Below are positions 1 to 13,011 of a stretch of 64,000 nucleotides of DNA, one piece after another; positions within the stretch are counted from its first letter, which is position 1; each line of letters opens with the position of its first letter. A program made the position numbers and the translations under genes. Origin of the DNA: Metaphire vulgaris (lineage: Eukaryota > Annelida > Clitellata > Crassiclitellata > Megascolecidae); the NCBI GenBank assembly GCA_018105865.1, contig CM030835.1, forward strand, positions 5,183,316 to 5,247,315, read 5' to 3'. A model generated the notes under the pieces. The model saw only the letters and a program-made list of their open reading frames with translations. It did not search any database and was not told the origin of the DNA.

Positions 1-235
1 TGATGCGCAACTGTCACGCATTCAGATCATAAAAAGCGCAGAATAAAATTCGAGCAAGTCTGAAAGAAATGTGAGCAGAGAGCAGAGAGGCTCTGATCTG
101 ACTCCAAACAATAATCCTCCGATAGGCTATACACGACACATTACCTAGTGTAATGAGAATATCGTTGCTGCTGTGCTATACGTCGTATGATAACAATTTG
201 ATCTTCTCGGGTCCGTTTTAGCTCTCTAGTTCTCT

Positions 236-244
236 GTCTCTGTC

Positions 245-329
<85 letters not shown>

Positions 330-430
330 CTTTCTCTCTGTGTCTCTCTGTCTCTGATGTCTCTCTCGTGGCCTCTCATCTGTCTCTCTGTTTGTTTGTT
401 TGTTTGTCTGTCTGTCTGCCAGAGAGAGAA

Positions 431-474
<44 letters not shown>

Positions 475-502
475 TGTCTGTCTGTCTGTCTTTCTCTCTC
501 TG
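236..502. repeat. CT / GTCT / GACA compound microsatellite with palindrome
   Basis: A CT run is followed by TGTT, TGTC and GACA runs. Bases 420-502 form a near-perfect inverted repeat: the left arm begins CAGAGAGAGAAAGACAGA and the right arm ends with its exact reverse complement, so the strand could fold into a hairpin. Reading frames across it are pure repeat and are not genes. Confidence 0.95.
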
Positions 503-2326
503 TTGCGTATGTGGCCGATGTGTTGCTTTCAGTCGGCATTTCACCGTATGCAGAGAGTCTTTCTCATATCCAGCTCAATCGTTCGGTCGCCTGCCCTTTC
601 GGCGATATCTCTTCATTCCGAAGTCTCAAAAGGCTTCGAGCGGTTCACCTTCGGTTCGTCAATTTCCCGCCGCGACAACTAGACTACGTCATCTTACGAA
701 AAAGACAAACGCAAAAGAAAGCACAAGTCAACAGAAAAAGAAAACATGCACGAACGCATGAACAGTTGAACACGTATAAGCCTAACTCGGACACATGAAA
801 GCAATAAAACGCTTGAACTGAACGCAAATGATGCCACTCTGTGGCTAGCATGCATCTTGCCGATGGAAGCTATTAACTTTTGACGAGAATTTCGATCCTT
901 ATGTTTCGACAGATATTACAAACGCTAATGATTAATGTATTCGAATATTTTCGAATCAAGCATGCACAAACACAGCCATACAACAGATACCGCTACTTTT
1001 ATCTGATAATAAAAGCAGAAACCGTGTTGCACCAGATATAGGAAACAGATTGGGAAAACGCCGTTTTCCCGAATTGACGCTGAGGTAAATTAATTTATCG
1101 ACGAATATTTTGTTCATTACAACTAATACATGCACAAAGCCATCTGCATGTAATCCTATTAGTGAATATATAGACGCGAAATCATAGCGGGCTAAATGCT
1201 GGCATGCATGGCAAGCAACCCTAAACGATAACAAATCTAAAGGAGCACGATAAAGAAAAAAGGCAAATTGAGATAAACTCCAGACAATAAATCAAAATAT
1301 CGGAAGAAAGAGAATGGAAAAAACAGTACGCCTTTAGCACAAACAACGCCTTAGCATGCACGTTGATAAAAAAACAGATTGGGTGAACGCTTATGTGTGA
1401 AAATCCTAGTTTAGTGCACAGATATTGAGAACAGTTCTATAGCTTAACATGCTAACTGGTATCGTGCATACAGGCTACATGCTTATTTAATAAGCTTACA
1501 TTGACTACTGTCTACTAACAACTAGTAAAAGGATCAGTCTCAATTAGGAGACTATTAAATAAAATATCGGCTTTTGTAGAATCGAGAATCTTTCTCGCCG
1601 AACGTTACTGTAAGTCGGGTATCTTTGGGTAAATAAAGGCGGAACTGAATGCGATATTGACGGAATTTTACACATTTTAGGATCATGAATTTAAGCATGC
1701 AGAAATTGAGAGACGGATGATCACTGCAATGTTGAAATTGCATGCAAAAACAAGACAATTTCCGATGAAAGGGAAGAAACTCGCTTCCACTAAACGCGCG
1801 GAAGAAAATTTGAGGCTCCTAGGGGGATTAGACGGTGCATGGTGATGAAATTAATATTTACATAATAGTGAGAATTTTTCAAAAGTGGATAACGCGATGA
1901 TATTTCAACCACACGTGGCTCCTTGAAATCCTACGAGAAACAAGTGACATCGCGTGCGTACGAACGGCAGATTCTAGGAAAGAGTCATTCAGTGCGTTTT
2001 CTCGTAAAATTCGACTGAAATTATTTATAGTTTCGCTGAAACTGAAGACACCATCGCTTGCTCTGTTCGCTGTCTCCCTGACACTCGATCTTTCGCATAA
2101 AAAGACCATCAGGCCTACTGTATATTATCTCTAGGAAGCGTATGTGAGCCTGTCGGCTTTAGCACGGCATATAGGCATAACCTATAAGTATTTCGTTATG
2201 TCCAGCTGATATGATACTAATATTTGCAGTTATAGCCTATAGCCTATGAGCCACGTCGGGAAATGTCTTCAGCAAAGGTTACTGTAACCGGTTCTTGCAG
2301 GCAATCATGGACTGGCTATCGGCATT
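503..2326. other. No gene recognised
   Basis: AT-rich single-copy-looking DNA. Reading frames here are short and have neither a family resemblance nor exon-like splice sites that I could identify. Confidence 0.6.
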
Positions 2327-2628
2327 CAGTGGCGGCTCCAGGATTTGTTGGTGGGGGGGTGGGGTGAAATGAATTCATAGAAAGTTGGTGGGGGATGAAA
2401 ATAGAAGGGATAAAATCAATAAACTTTGCCGAAAAGGGTGAAAAAAGGAAATTTTCCCCTACTTTGACTATACTTTTACCCAAAAAATAGGCTGACAAGC
2501 AAAAAAGGTCATTCGCAGTTAGTTTTACTAAACTTTTACCCCCAAAATAGGTTTCACAAGCAAAAAAGTAAGTCTGGAAGTCCGGTGGGGGTGCATCCCC
2601 ACTCATCCTCCACATTGAACCGCCACTG
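2327..2628. mobile_element. hAT-type non-autonomous element, family 1
   Basis: A 302-bp element. It begins CAGTGGCGG and ends CCGCCACTG, which are exact inverted termini. It is flanked by an identical 8-bp duplication TCGGCATT (2319-2326 and 2629-2636), the size expected for hAT transposons. The interior carries the recurring word GACAAGCAAAAAAGGTCAT. Related copies lie at 11,675 and 15,259. No transposase is encoded. Confidence 0.9.
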
Positions 2629-2636
2629 TCGGCATT

Positions 2637-4099
2637 ATCTATATTTGTTTAGAGGAAGATGGACCGAGATGGACTTTGGAGTTTCTGAGTAAGCCACTGT
2701 ACACAGTACATGTAAGTAGGCTCATTGACTGGTGACGTCTTTCGTTTGACTTGCCACTTTTCAAGTGAGAAATTAGATTTGCGTTATTTAAATCGCTGCA
2801 TTTTTCAACAGTCAACTTACATGTTTTATCTCATGATTATGCAGTTGTGATCATCTGAAATCGAAATCGAAATATACTGTGCACGGGTAGTGAGTGAGTC
2901 GCCAGTCCGTTTTCTTACATGTTGTCTATACAAGAGTGATACGTGAGGGTCAGTAATTAATTTCTAAAAACTCAAGCTTATTCGCAGACACAGCAAAGAA
3001 TTTTCTGTGAATATGTCTGCACTTTTCTGAAAATCGGTGAATGCAATATATCGGGAGGGGGAACGCAATGTAGAAGCGACAGTATTCTTGTCACGCAACC
3101 GGGGTGTAGCGGGTTCGAACCTGACCCTAGCCACTGCGGAGGCGACCATGGGCAAATAATTTCTGGTTAACATTTTCTTCTGTCGCTTTTGACGCATTTC
3201 TTATTTTTCACAAAAATTTCATCCTCACAAAATGATGATTTGGCCTATATTCAGTAGCGGTGTACAAGAATCAGTTATTGATTTCTTAAAAACGCAGCTA
3301 AAACAGCAAATACTCGTTCTTGAAACTGGCTAGACGTTGCTTTTCTTCGCGAATCGACAAAATAATCCAAGACATTTATTCTGCAAATTCTCGTTGCAAA
3401 ACAGACACAGTGGAAAGACGATCGTCAAACGCTCATACTTTTTTGTCAAAAGCAACAGACGTTTAAAATCTTTGCTACGTATGTTATTTTGCCTCGAAAA
3501 AACGTGAAAATAGGCGACTGCAGTTTAAAGATGTCATCTGAGATTAAATAGAGGAAGCCGCAGCTGCACCCAACATTTTTTAAAATGTACTCCGAAGCAA
3601 ACATGTGAATTTCGCGCATAACCCTAGGCACGTAACTCACAACACTTGAAATACTTTTTTAGTTTTGCGCATGCCTTTTACTTTTTATATTGGCGTCTAA
3701 ATAAATTTTGAAGATCACTTCACATTTTCTCTAAAATGTGTGAGACGTCTTTTTGGTTTCTCAGTAATTTTGTTCTCCTTTGTCTTTTGCTATACAATGA
3801 GGGCTTATATACGATGTCCGTACCGTATAAGCTTAAAACCCCGTTTTAGTTCAAATTCCCTCTTGATGCTTATTGACTGCTACCCTACCCCCAATCTTTA
3901 GATCATTATCTCTTTTTCTATTTTTCTTTACATTTATTTTTTTCCTTTGCGTACCCCTTTGCAGTGGCTCGCGTACTCCTGTATAGGCCTACATTTAACT
4001 GATAGTAGAAGGCAGTGAGTTGACATGCTGATAGTCGCGGCATGTCTTCACGCTCCTGTGGTCAGAAAATTGTCCATTCTGTCTCAATCTCCACGACTA
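2637..4099. other. No protein gene; one tRNA-like relic
   Basis: Low-complexity T-rich and A-rich DNA. The only structured item seen is the tRNA-like sequence near 3050-3160, listed separately. Confidence 0.6.
3050..3160 (+). repeat. tRNA-derived SINE relic
   Basis: Contains GGTTCGAACCTGACC, a good match to a pol III B box. A weak A-box-like stretch lies about 50 bases upstream. It does not fold into a credible complete tRNA, so a degraded SINE is the better reading. Confidence 0.5.
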
Positions 4100-4129
4100 T
4101 GTATTATTATTATTATTAATTTATTATTA

Positions 4130-4178
<49 letters not shown>
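4100..4178. repeat. ATT microsatellite
   Basis: Runs of ATT interrupted by TTTATTATTAA blocks. Confidence 0.95.
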
Positions 4179-5550
4179 GCCCAATCAAAAAATGACGACT
4201 GACACTTCCAATATAGAAGCGGACACTACTCACCTATGGCGACTGACACTTCTGACATCAAAGCGAACAGACGCAGGACGCCGCTCCTTTCCGGAGAATA
4301 TCTATTCGCCGTCATCGTCGTCGTCGTCTCTCTCTCTCTATCCGTCAGTCCTCACCTGGAATTCTCTTTCGCGGAGAAAAAAAACGGAAACCTGAAGTGA
4401 CGCTCGAAATCTGAAAACACAGCGACCGTTGCCTTCGATATGCAGCGCGAAGACGGTGGCCCGAAGAATGTGCGCGCAGATGACACCGCCCTGGTTCACG
4501 CCACTCAAAAGTTGCTGATGCCACTCGCAGCTGCGTCTGCCCTCTGAGCAGCTGTAATACGTGTCCTGTCCTCTGCTTAGCGGCCCGGACGCAGATGGCC
4601 GGTGGAAGATGTCGTCGTCTTTTCCTCCGTCCGTATACTGTCCATGGTAGACAAGCGTTACCTTACGATTTTCACTTTATTAAATCTCATTTTGCTGCCA
4701 GGAGACTATAGTGTCGAGTGTTCCACCTAATAGTGTAGTAAGTTAGAGTAACCACTAAAAGTGACGTTAGATAACAACGTGAAGCAATAATGATACAAGC
4801 TGTAGGCCCTAATTATATTGTATATTGTAATATAGTGAAGTGTTACTCAAAATTTAGATGCCAATTTATATTGTATATTATCTATATATGTGCTTTCGGT
4901 TGCGTTCATTATTTTGATTTCATTTAGAATTTTAGCGAGTCAATATTTAAAATTGAGTTCATTCGTAAGTAAAGACTGAAGAGAAAATTCCGAATATTTG
5001 ACGAAATGCTGGGCAGCCAAATTTTCCAACAAAGTGTTGATAATCGACAGTCTTTATAATCTGCGATTTCATTCCACCATTTAAAGGATATAGCTGCAAA
5101 TGTTTAGTTGGTCTGAATTTTGACAGGATGCGTACGGGGTCCGTATACGCTATCCTCGTGGAACGACCTATCGTTGGGGGTCGTTGTGGGTGAGATGGTA
5201 AATAAACGCTGTTGTAAACGGAGGTTGTAACAATTCTAATTCGTGTCCAGTTTGGTATCGTGTTCTAATATTCCTTTACAACTAATTGCACTGTTTCGGA
5301 AAAGTGCCTCTAAAGTAAAAGTGCAATAACTGCATTGAACTGCACTGATTTGAGCAATATCTTAAATGCATAAAGAGACAGCTATTTGCGTCATTAGCGC
5401 AAAATTTCATTAGAATCCGTTGACTTGGTTAAGAGGTTTGTAACCTTTGCTGGCAGTTGTCATATATAACGGTTTCGTGCGACATCCTCACTTTTTCCAG
5501 CAAGACATCGCCCTGCTCAGCATGCCAGCGAGACTGTGGCGTTGTTGTCA
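4179..5550. other. No gene recognised
   Basis: The start is fairly GC-rich (4250-4650), with a short repeated phrase around GACACTTC at about 4200 and 4245. The remainder is AT-rich. No conserved coding segment was seen. Confidence 0.55.
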
Positions 5551-5558
5551 ACAGAGAT

Positions 5559-5791
5559 CAGAGCCGTAGCTAGGGGGCGGCGTGGGGATCAAGTTGCCCG
5601 GGGCGCCGTCATGGGGGGGGCATTTCGCACACTAATAACATTAAGTTTTATCTACCATATTTCAAATGAGTAAAGAAAAAAGTCGTCAACCGAATTAATA
5701 TAGCGGATAAGCAAAAAAGGTCGTCACCGGAATTTAGGGGCGCAAATTTCAAACCTTGCCCCGGGCGCCGAATGCTTAAGCTACAGCTCTG
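5559..5791. mobile_element. hAT-type MITE, family 2
   Basis: Begins CAGAGCCGTAGCTAG and ends AGCTACAGCTCTG. The flanking 8-bp repeats ACAGAGAT and ACAGAGAC match at 7 of 8 positions. The interior has two CCCGGGGCGCC-like words and GCAAAAAAGGTCGTC. It is 233 bp with no coding capacity. Confidence 0.85.
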
Positions 5792-5929
5792 ACAGAGACA
5801 CAGGACTTCATCAGCCCCTGCGGTGGGTGAGGAACAACCCAGATATCAATCCAGCAAACAAGGCGATCTGGGGGATCTTGCAGGGAAGCAGCGAGAGCCG
5901 GACTGTGAGAAAAGAGAACAGAAAAATAA

Positions 5930-6192
5930 TAAAGACGCTTTTGAACAACGGTTCTGGAGAAAACGTAAACAATACCATGGACAGCTAAAAAGTATAAATA
6001 AATCAGCAATAGAAGATCTCAAACCAGAGATCTCACTAGAAGCCAGAATGATGGAGCAAAGATTGAGGTACTTTGGACATATAATTAACGAGCACCAGAG
6101 ACGCTCTGGAAAGAACGATTGTGCTGGGAAAATGGAAGGGTCTAGAAAAAGAGGAATGAGATGGCTAGATGGAATTTATGAAGCAACAAGCA

Positions 6193-6240
<48 letters not shown>

Positions 6241-6370
6241 CGAGTCAAATTAAATCGTGAAGGCCAGAGAAGACTGACAAAACATTTCCATGCTATCATG
6301 AGCATCCATGCCGTTGCCGACGTCATCCTGACGGAACATGACGATGAAGCAAGAACGAGTTTACGGCCGT
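5930..6370 (+). mobile_element. Non-LTR retrotransposon reverse transcriptase C-terminus (fragment)
   Basis: The translation carries the typical tail of a non-LTR retrotransposon polyprotein: LKPEISLEAR, then RLRYFGHI, then a Gly/Arg-rich stretch and RWLDGIYEAT. The similar tail in intact elements reads along the lines of LEKDIMLGKVEG followed by RWLDGIKEAT. An AT microsatellite (6197-6236) interrupts it, and coding-like sequence resumes after it. It is a dead 5'-truncated copy. Confidence 0.8.
6197..6236. repeat. AT microsatellite
   Basis: A pure TA run inserted within the retrotransposon fragment. Confidence 0.95.
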
Positions 6371-6809
6371 CAGATCCGTGATGTCTGCCATCTGCTTTTT
6401 CTAAGAGCCTCGTTGACAGGGCTTTGAACCGAGTGGCGGCATCGACTGACTAAAAATGCATTCGCGCAAACGAAGACATTCTGAACACCGTATTGAAATC
6501 TTGGACTTTTCGGTTCGCAAGGGCTGCGTTGCCCGTGTCAGAAACTGATCCTTTTAGGCAGCGCTATTTAAATTTCCATATCTCGCCAACGACGGCACAG
6601 CGTATTTCCGCAGGCCGTTAATGAATAGCGCGTCTCTGCATGCGTGTATGTAAAATGTTATTTGAATCTGTGTAGATTGGCGTAATGTGGTGATGAGGAC
6701 GCTTTTTCCGGACACAGCGTGTAAATTGAAAAGAAGAAAAAGAAAGACGCGTACATCGTGTCGTGAACAAATCGCTTTGAAACTCAGGCAGATTTTCTGC
6801 ACTTGCAGC
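6371..6809. other. No gene recognised
   Basis: Mixed-composition DNA between the retrotransposon fragment and the next hAT element. No exon or RNA gene was seen. Confidence 0.55.
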
Positions 6810-6995
6810 CAGTGTTTAATCTAGACTCCTGTACTTCGGGGGACTGACAAAGCCGGTGGGAAACTGACAAAGCCGGGGGAATTCTGCTACTGGGCTGCTG
6901 TTAGTCCATGTAGTATGCCCAAATTTCTGGGGGTTAAATTTCCGGGGGGAGGGAGGGCGATTTCCCCCTCCGGAAACGGCCTAGATTAAACACAG
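6810..6995. mobile_element. hAT-type MITE, family 3
   Basis: Begins CAGTGTTTAATCTAG and ends CTAGATTAAACACAG, which are inverted termini with one mismatch. It is flanked by identical 8-bp repeats CTTGCAGC (6802-6809 and 6996-7003). Inside is a tandem repeat of GACTGACAAAGCCGG-like units. It lies just past the stop codon of the minus-strand GNAT gene. Confidence 0.9.
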
Positions 6996-7029
6996 CTTGC
7001 AGCTGGCAATTTAGGACGCGATCAGAAAT

Positions 7030-7767
7030 CTACAGCTTCGAAAGAACTCCTGGTTCGTGACTGTTTTCCCTTTTCAAAGAAGCTTCCGCCAGTTGCGTGA
7101 ATTCTGGGCAGTTGTCCAAACGACACGTCATAATGAGCTGGTCATCCCATCCATAGCCCTCTACGAAGCATCCGTCGGGAATTACTCCCACCTGTCTCCA
7201 ACCGCGTTCGCCCGAGTCGCCGTGCGGCTGCCGGTGGATCGATGCCATTTGGAGATTGCTGGCCAGCGCGTCGTTCAGGGGTCTGGTGAAGCCGAGCTGT
7301 TTCATCAGCGCCAGTTCGATGACGCTGCCCTCCGATCCGATCTTCCGATCGCGAAACTCTTCGACGACGAACAGGTTGCTCTCTCCGTACCTCGTCTCGT
7401 TCGTCCTGCTGTAGTGGGACGCGGTGATCAGGGTCAGCCCGACGATCTTTCCCGTCCCGACCTCTTCGAAGACGACGCAGTAGTGGTCGAGCAGGACCGC
7501 CATTCGGAAGAAGGCGAGGGTGGGCGCCTCGTCCGCCCCGTAACCCTGGCCCTTCGCCGCCGCTGCCCTCCAGATCTCGTAGACGGCCGAGTCCTCGTCG
7601 CTGTCGCGCCTCATGTTTCTACAGATGACCGTGATTCCGCACGAGAAGGCGTACTTCATCGGAAGAAAGTCGGCCGTCGGTAGAACTGAAGCGCTGTACA
7701 GTTCGAGGGTTTCCTTTTCCGGGAAGAACTTGTCCAGCAGCTCATCTGTTTCTGTTGCCGATCGTCT
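7030..7767 (-). CDS. GNAT gene, last exon seen
   Basis: The acceptor is TTTTTCTGCGCCGCAG with a good pyrimidine tract. It encodes 245 residues starting RRSATETDEL and ends at TAG (7032-7030). It contains the whole C-terminal GNAT-like domain. A 208-residue frame on the opposite strand is a shadow. Confidence 0.75.
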   Translation of the reverse strand, partial: RRSATETDELLDKFFPEKETLELYSASVLPTADFLPMKYAFSCGITVICRNMRRDSDEDSAVYEIWRAAAAKGQGYGADEAPTLAFFRMAVLLDHYCVVFEEVGTGKIVGLTLITASHYSRTNETRYGESNLFVVEEFRDRKIGSEGSVIELALMKQLGFTRPLNDALASNLQMASIHRQPHGDSGERGWRQVGVIPDGCFVEGYGWDDQLIMTCRLDNCPEFTQLAEASLKRENSHEPGVLSKL

Positions 7768-8922
7768 CTGCGGCGCAGAAAAACAACACAAATGGTGTAT
7801 GCTAGACATCACGTGGTCACAACAAGGCACTGACGGCAAATACTGCATGGTAGATTATTTGTTATCAGAAAATATTGCATTCGGATATTTTACCTTGGCG
7901 AACTCGTTAAAACTATCAGTGAATCATAAACCATAGATAAATGAAGCAAATGTACAGGTTTGTCTCCAATTAACTTAAAACTGTGGCCTTAGGGGCGGCA
8001 GATGGCAGAGTGGGTTACGTGCTGGAGCGTCAGGCTGACGGAGCGGGTTCAAGCCCCGTTAGTGCCCCTAGTGATGGCTTTCACACAGGCAGTAATGCCT
8101 CCTAAGCCACTTTAAATCATGCTAAGTTCATGCTAAGTTATGAACATTGCAGTATAGGAAATAGGAGCTACGGGGCCTATTACTTAATGATTGCAGAAGG
8201 TTTGCATTCAATTGATAGTTTAAAAAACATTGCTAAACTCGTAGGCCTACTACAGAAGCCTTTGACGAAATTTTGAAATCCATCAAATTCGCCGTTTCAA
8301 TAAATTTCGATCTAGAACGTCAACGGACTCAGAAGAAAAAGTGGGCTGCTAACAGCCGACAGATGTGAGATGGCAACAGGGATGTTAGTCCTTGGCCTTG
8401 GTACTGGCCTTAAGGACTCCTTTTAAGGACCAGTTTCAAGTCCTTGGTCCTGGTCCTGGTCTTGACGGCTCCATGTTAACATCCTGGATGGCAAATGCTA
8501 CTTACCGCTCGCGCTGTCGTTGTGAGGCATTTGGCCAGAAGGACGCTGTCCGTCAATCCTTTCCCGGCCACCTTTACACACCTTTCAAGTGTTCCGACTC
8601 GTAGGAAACCGTCCCGACGAAGAAGTCTCAGCAACTCCAGTTCACTCGAAGATACGTTAATCAGTGCATTCGTGTAGCCGAGGCAAAGGTCCTGAGAAAA
8701 TTCAACGGCCAATCGCATCAGGTGCTGGTAGACGACGGCGTCCGTCTGAAACTGCCTTTCGAGGAAAACGTACAGACTGGTCAGACAACAGTCGAACGTC
8801 CTGGACAAAGGCAAAAGAGCGAAGGGGTCTTCAATTTTATGATTTCGGTTCAATAACCTTGCTGCACGATCATTGTTAAAATTTTAAAACTTTAATAATA
8901 ATAATAATAATAATATTATAAT

Positions 8923-9009
<87 letters not shown>

Positions 9010-9143
9010 TTTCTCATCATCATCATCAGAAGAATCATCATCTTTAAATCATCATCATCATCATCATCATTCATCATCATTATCATCATCATCATCATTA
9101 TTATTATTCATTCATTATCATCATTATTATCATCATCATTATT

Positions 9144-9184
<41 letters not shown>

Positions 9185-9213
9185 TATCATTATTATTATT
9201 ATTATTATCATCA

Positions 9214-9307
<94 letters not shown>

Positions 9308-9393
9308 GGAGAGGCGTGAAGACAATTTTAGTTGACTTGAAAATATTTTCCTCTTCTAGAGATGACCTACACAAAATGATGTTGAGTTTTATT

Positions 9394-9470
<77 letters not shown>

Positions 9471-10192
9471 TTTAAGTTGATTGGAACATTCGGTGTAGGC
9501 CATGGAAGATTCGGTCTGAAACACACGATATGTATCTGGATTGCGATATTTAGATTTTATTGTAGGCCCCTATAAGATCTAATAGGGGTTAGGGTTAGGA
9601 GGTTAAGATTATGGTTATGGCTAGGGTAATTTTAGAGTAATTTTGGCATCAAATTCGTTGCTAGTGGGTCGTAAACTCTGTACGTTTTGCATGTATCGAA
9701 TTCTCCGGTACCGAATTTTTCGCTATCGAATGTTCCGCGGGAACCAGTCCTACTATTTAGTCACCTTAACTAATTATATTATTGTTGACTGTCTAGTAGA
9801 GAGTCTTCTTACCTGGCATATACTGAAGGTGAAACGACCACGAAGGCTTTCACCTGTTGCGAATGAACGTCTCTGGCGGCGAATATCTGACCGGTGCTGA
9901 GCACGAGCTGAAGACGACTGGCGAACGTTCCCTCGTATTCGTCCTCTCCTACGTTCCCTCTGCCTTGCTTGGCCGAGTCGCGGATGAAGGCGTGACACGG
10001 CGATTGATCGTCGACCGTGGCATAGTCGACTGACAGCTGGATGTCATCGGGAATGACGCAGCGGCGAGGCAGCGACGGAACCCGTTGCGCTCTGTAGTAG
10101 TTACCGTACCACGAAGGCAGACGCCGCCATGTCGAGAACCGTTGTAGGCCTATATCGCCGTCTAGAAGTACTACAGAACGAGGAACGCGTTT
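7030..10192 (-). CDS. Tandem GNAT-fold acyltransferase-like protein (3 exons seen, 5' end open)
   Basis: Exons on the minus strand are 10192(?)-9813, 8800-8506 and 7767-7030. Splice phases agree: the codon for Arg is split AG|G across the first junction, and the second junction is in phase 0. The product is about 470 residues or more. The C-terminal half looks like a GNAT acyltransferase: a strand ending in EVGTGKIVGLTLI, then NLFVVEEFRDRKIGSEG, whose RKIGSEG fits the acetyl-CoA-binding R/Q-x-x-G-x-G/A loop, and finally GWRQVGVIPD. The N-terminal half has a similar plan (HSQQVKAFVVVSP, a helix, then RRDGFLRVGTL), so two GNAT folds in tandem are inferred. Its second fold lacks a clear acetyl-CoA loop in the first copy. 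The substrate is unknown. The start codon was not identified; the open frame runs to 10192 without a convincing Met. Confidence 0.65.
7992..8115 (+). repeat. tRNA-derived SINE, copy A
   Basis: The head has A-box-like TGGCAGAGTGGG and B-box-like GGTTCAAGCCC, followed by a tail ending TAAGCCACTTTAAA. It lies in an intron of the GNAT gene. A close reverse copy is at 15,695-15,822 and a more diverged one is at about 51,785-51,870. Confidence 0.8.
8379..8470. repeat. Interspersed repeat of unknown class (GTCCTTGG repeat), copy 1
   Basis: Starts GGGATGTTAGTCCTTGGCCT and has internal TCCTTGG / TCCTGG repetition with a short inverted segment AAGGACTCCTTTTAAGGAC. A second copy with the same opening is at 50,336. 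Confidence 0.75.
8506..8800 (-). CDS. GNAT gene, middle exon
   Basis: The acceptor TTTTGCCTTTGTCCAG precedes it and the donor GCG|GTAAGT follows. It encodes 98 whole codons including RDGFLRVGTL, typical of the end of a GNAT fold. Phase matches both neighbours. Confidence 0.7.
8892..9307. repeat. AAT / ATC / ATT compound microsatellite
   Basis: More than 400 bases of trinucleotide repeat that shifts from AAT to ATC and back to ATT with point interruptions, as expected for an ageing expansion. It sits in the intron between GNAT exons. Confidence 0.95.
9400..9467. repeat. AT microsatellite
   Basis: An uninterrupted TA run of about 34 units. Confidence 0.95.
9813..10192 (-). CDS. GNAT gene, 5'-most exon seen (start uncertain)
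   Basis: The donor TATGCCAG|GTAAGA ends it with two leftover bases. The open frame includes WRRLPSWYGNYYRAQRV and VKAFVVVSPSVYA. The true 5' edge is unclear: a possible acceptor CTTCTAG lies near 10161, and the frame stays open to a stop at 10193-10195. An ATG at 10128-10130 is in another frame. Confidence 0.5.
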
Positions 10193-10420
10193 TTAAGATT
10201 CATCACAGCGATTATTCTACATTCTAAAACATTTTTTTAGAAGAAAAAAGACTCAAGAAATTTATGTAACAGTTTCACAGACGCATCTTCTTCGTGTCTC
10301 TTACGATTAACTACCGGAAAACCCTAGGGCCTAGGTCTATCGTTCTGTATGAACTAATGAACTGTGATGTAAAGCACTCTTGACTTTAGGCTATGCTGGC
10401 GTTTCATAAATCATATATGC

Positions 10421-11185
<765 letters not shown>

Positions 11186-11373
11186 CAGTAGAACTTCGTT
11201 ATAACGGACTCAGTTACAGTATATAGCAACCCCTCGGGCTCGTAACGTACCGCGATGTAGGGTCCCTACCGTATTAGATGGTATTGGAAATAACGTAGGC
11301 CTACCTCGGATATAACGTATTAGTTAATTTTACAGACCCGCTAAGTAGCCTACGTTATAGCGAAATTCTACTG
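11186..11373. mobile_element. pogo/Tigger-like MITE with TA target site
   Basis: A 188-bp element with inverted ends CAGTAGAACTTCGTTATAAC and CGTTATAGCGAAATTCTACTG, flanked on each side by TA. Termini of the form CAGTAGA with TA duplication are typical of pogo/Tigger members of the Tc1-mariner group. There is no transposase frame. Confidence 0.8.
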
Positions 11374-11674
11374 TATAATATTATACCCGAGAAGCCAGCC
11401 AGTCAGCAGAGAGTTCGACTGCAATTTATGTTAGACCTTCGATCGCACGCTAGGTTATGTTATCGAAAACAACTTTCAAATATCAACGCGTACACAGAAG
11501 TAGTCTGAACGTTGTTACTTAGATCCAGAATACAGAGAAGGTATAAGCAAACCAGAGCTACTGTTAGCTTTGCTGACATCTTTGAACTACAGTGTATTAG
11601 GCGACATTTTAAGTTAAGACTGTCTTTCTCACAGACCTACTTCTGCTTCAACTGTACTGTATAGACTTTGTGAT
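11374..11674. other. No gene recognised
   Basis: Unique-looking spacer between two transposon remnants. Confidence 0.5.
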
Positions 11675-11982
11675 CAGTGACGGTTCAGGATTTCTTGGTG
11701 GGAGAGGAAGGTGAAATGAATTCATAGGAAGTTGGTGGGGGTGGAGGGGAGGTAGAAGAAAAAATCAATAAGCTTTGCCGAAAAAGTTTGACAAAAGGGA
11801 ATTTTTCCACCTAATTTTACTACACTTTTACCAATAAATAGGTTGAAAAGCAAAGAAACAGTTCATCCGCAGTTTTTCCCCGCAATTTTACTAGACTTTA
11901 ACCCAAAAATAGGTGTCACGAGCAAAAAAAGTGTCCGGTGGGGGATGAATTGCCACTCATCCCCCACGTGGAACCGCCACTG
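11675..11982. mobile_element. hAT-type element, family 1, second copy
   Basis: Begins CAGTGACGGTTCAGGATTTC and ends GGAACCGCCACTG. The 8-bp flanks TTTGTGAT and TTTGTGAC match at 7 of 8. The interior is parallel to the 2,327 copy (TGAAATGAATTCATAGGAAG). Confidence 0.9.
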
Positions 11983-12069
11983 TTTGTGACGACAGTTCCA
12001 TGGAAAGCCTCGTAAGACAGCTATACGCCTAACGTCGTTGCAATTACTAAGAGTTGTCTTGAACGTCAC

Positions 12070-12624
<555 letters not shown>

Positions 12625-13011
12625 GACTCCATTAACTTGTCGTGCGGACTCGTGTATTCAACGTGTTTTGACTGTTTGATTCTGCTTTCGCTGCTGATAT
12701 CAGCCATACTAGTGTATTTCTCGGTCTAACAGACGTACTTATTTTGAGAGGCTATACGGTATTCCGAAGTAGATCTCCTCAGATCGTTCTTTGTTCAGGC
12801 CTGCTTTTTTTCACGATTGGCAATAGTATTGATCTGACAGTTTTAGTACAGCTGCTGAAAAGTTTGTTATTTGGTTTTTCGGAATTCCTTTTCTTCCGTT
12901 GTCATGAAACCGTTTTGCCATCCATCGGGTGAAATTTTGATTTCCTCTCTGACCGGTTGCTCTGTCTACTGTTTTTCATGGCTAATTTTTATTCCTAGCT
13001 AACAGAGAACG

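Noticed and set aside
7057..7683. 208-codon frame on the plus strand
   Set aside because: It is antisense to the last GNAT exon. The minus strand has the domain motifs, splice sites and exon phases.
7992..8070. A functional tRNA gene
   Set aside because: It has A- and B-box-like words, but repeated copies with a common tail exist elsewhere in the window, and no proper cloverleaf with an anticodon stem could be drawn. SINE is the better call.
9104..9524. Poly-Ile, poly-Asn and poly-Asp frames in ATT/ATC arrays (also at 10.4, 13.8, 17.7, 29.2 and 56.5 kb)
   Set aside because: Products of trinucleotide microsatellites without flanking coding signal. The one at 49.96 kb is kept only because splice phases support it.
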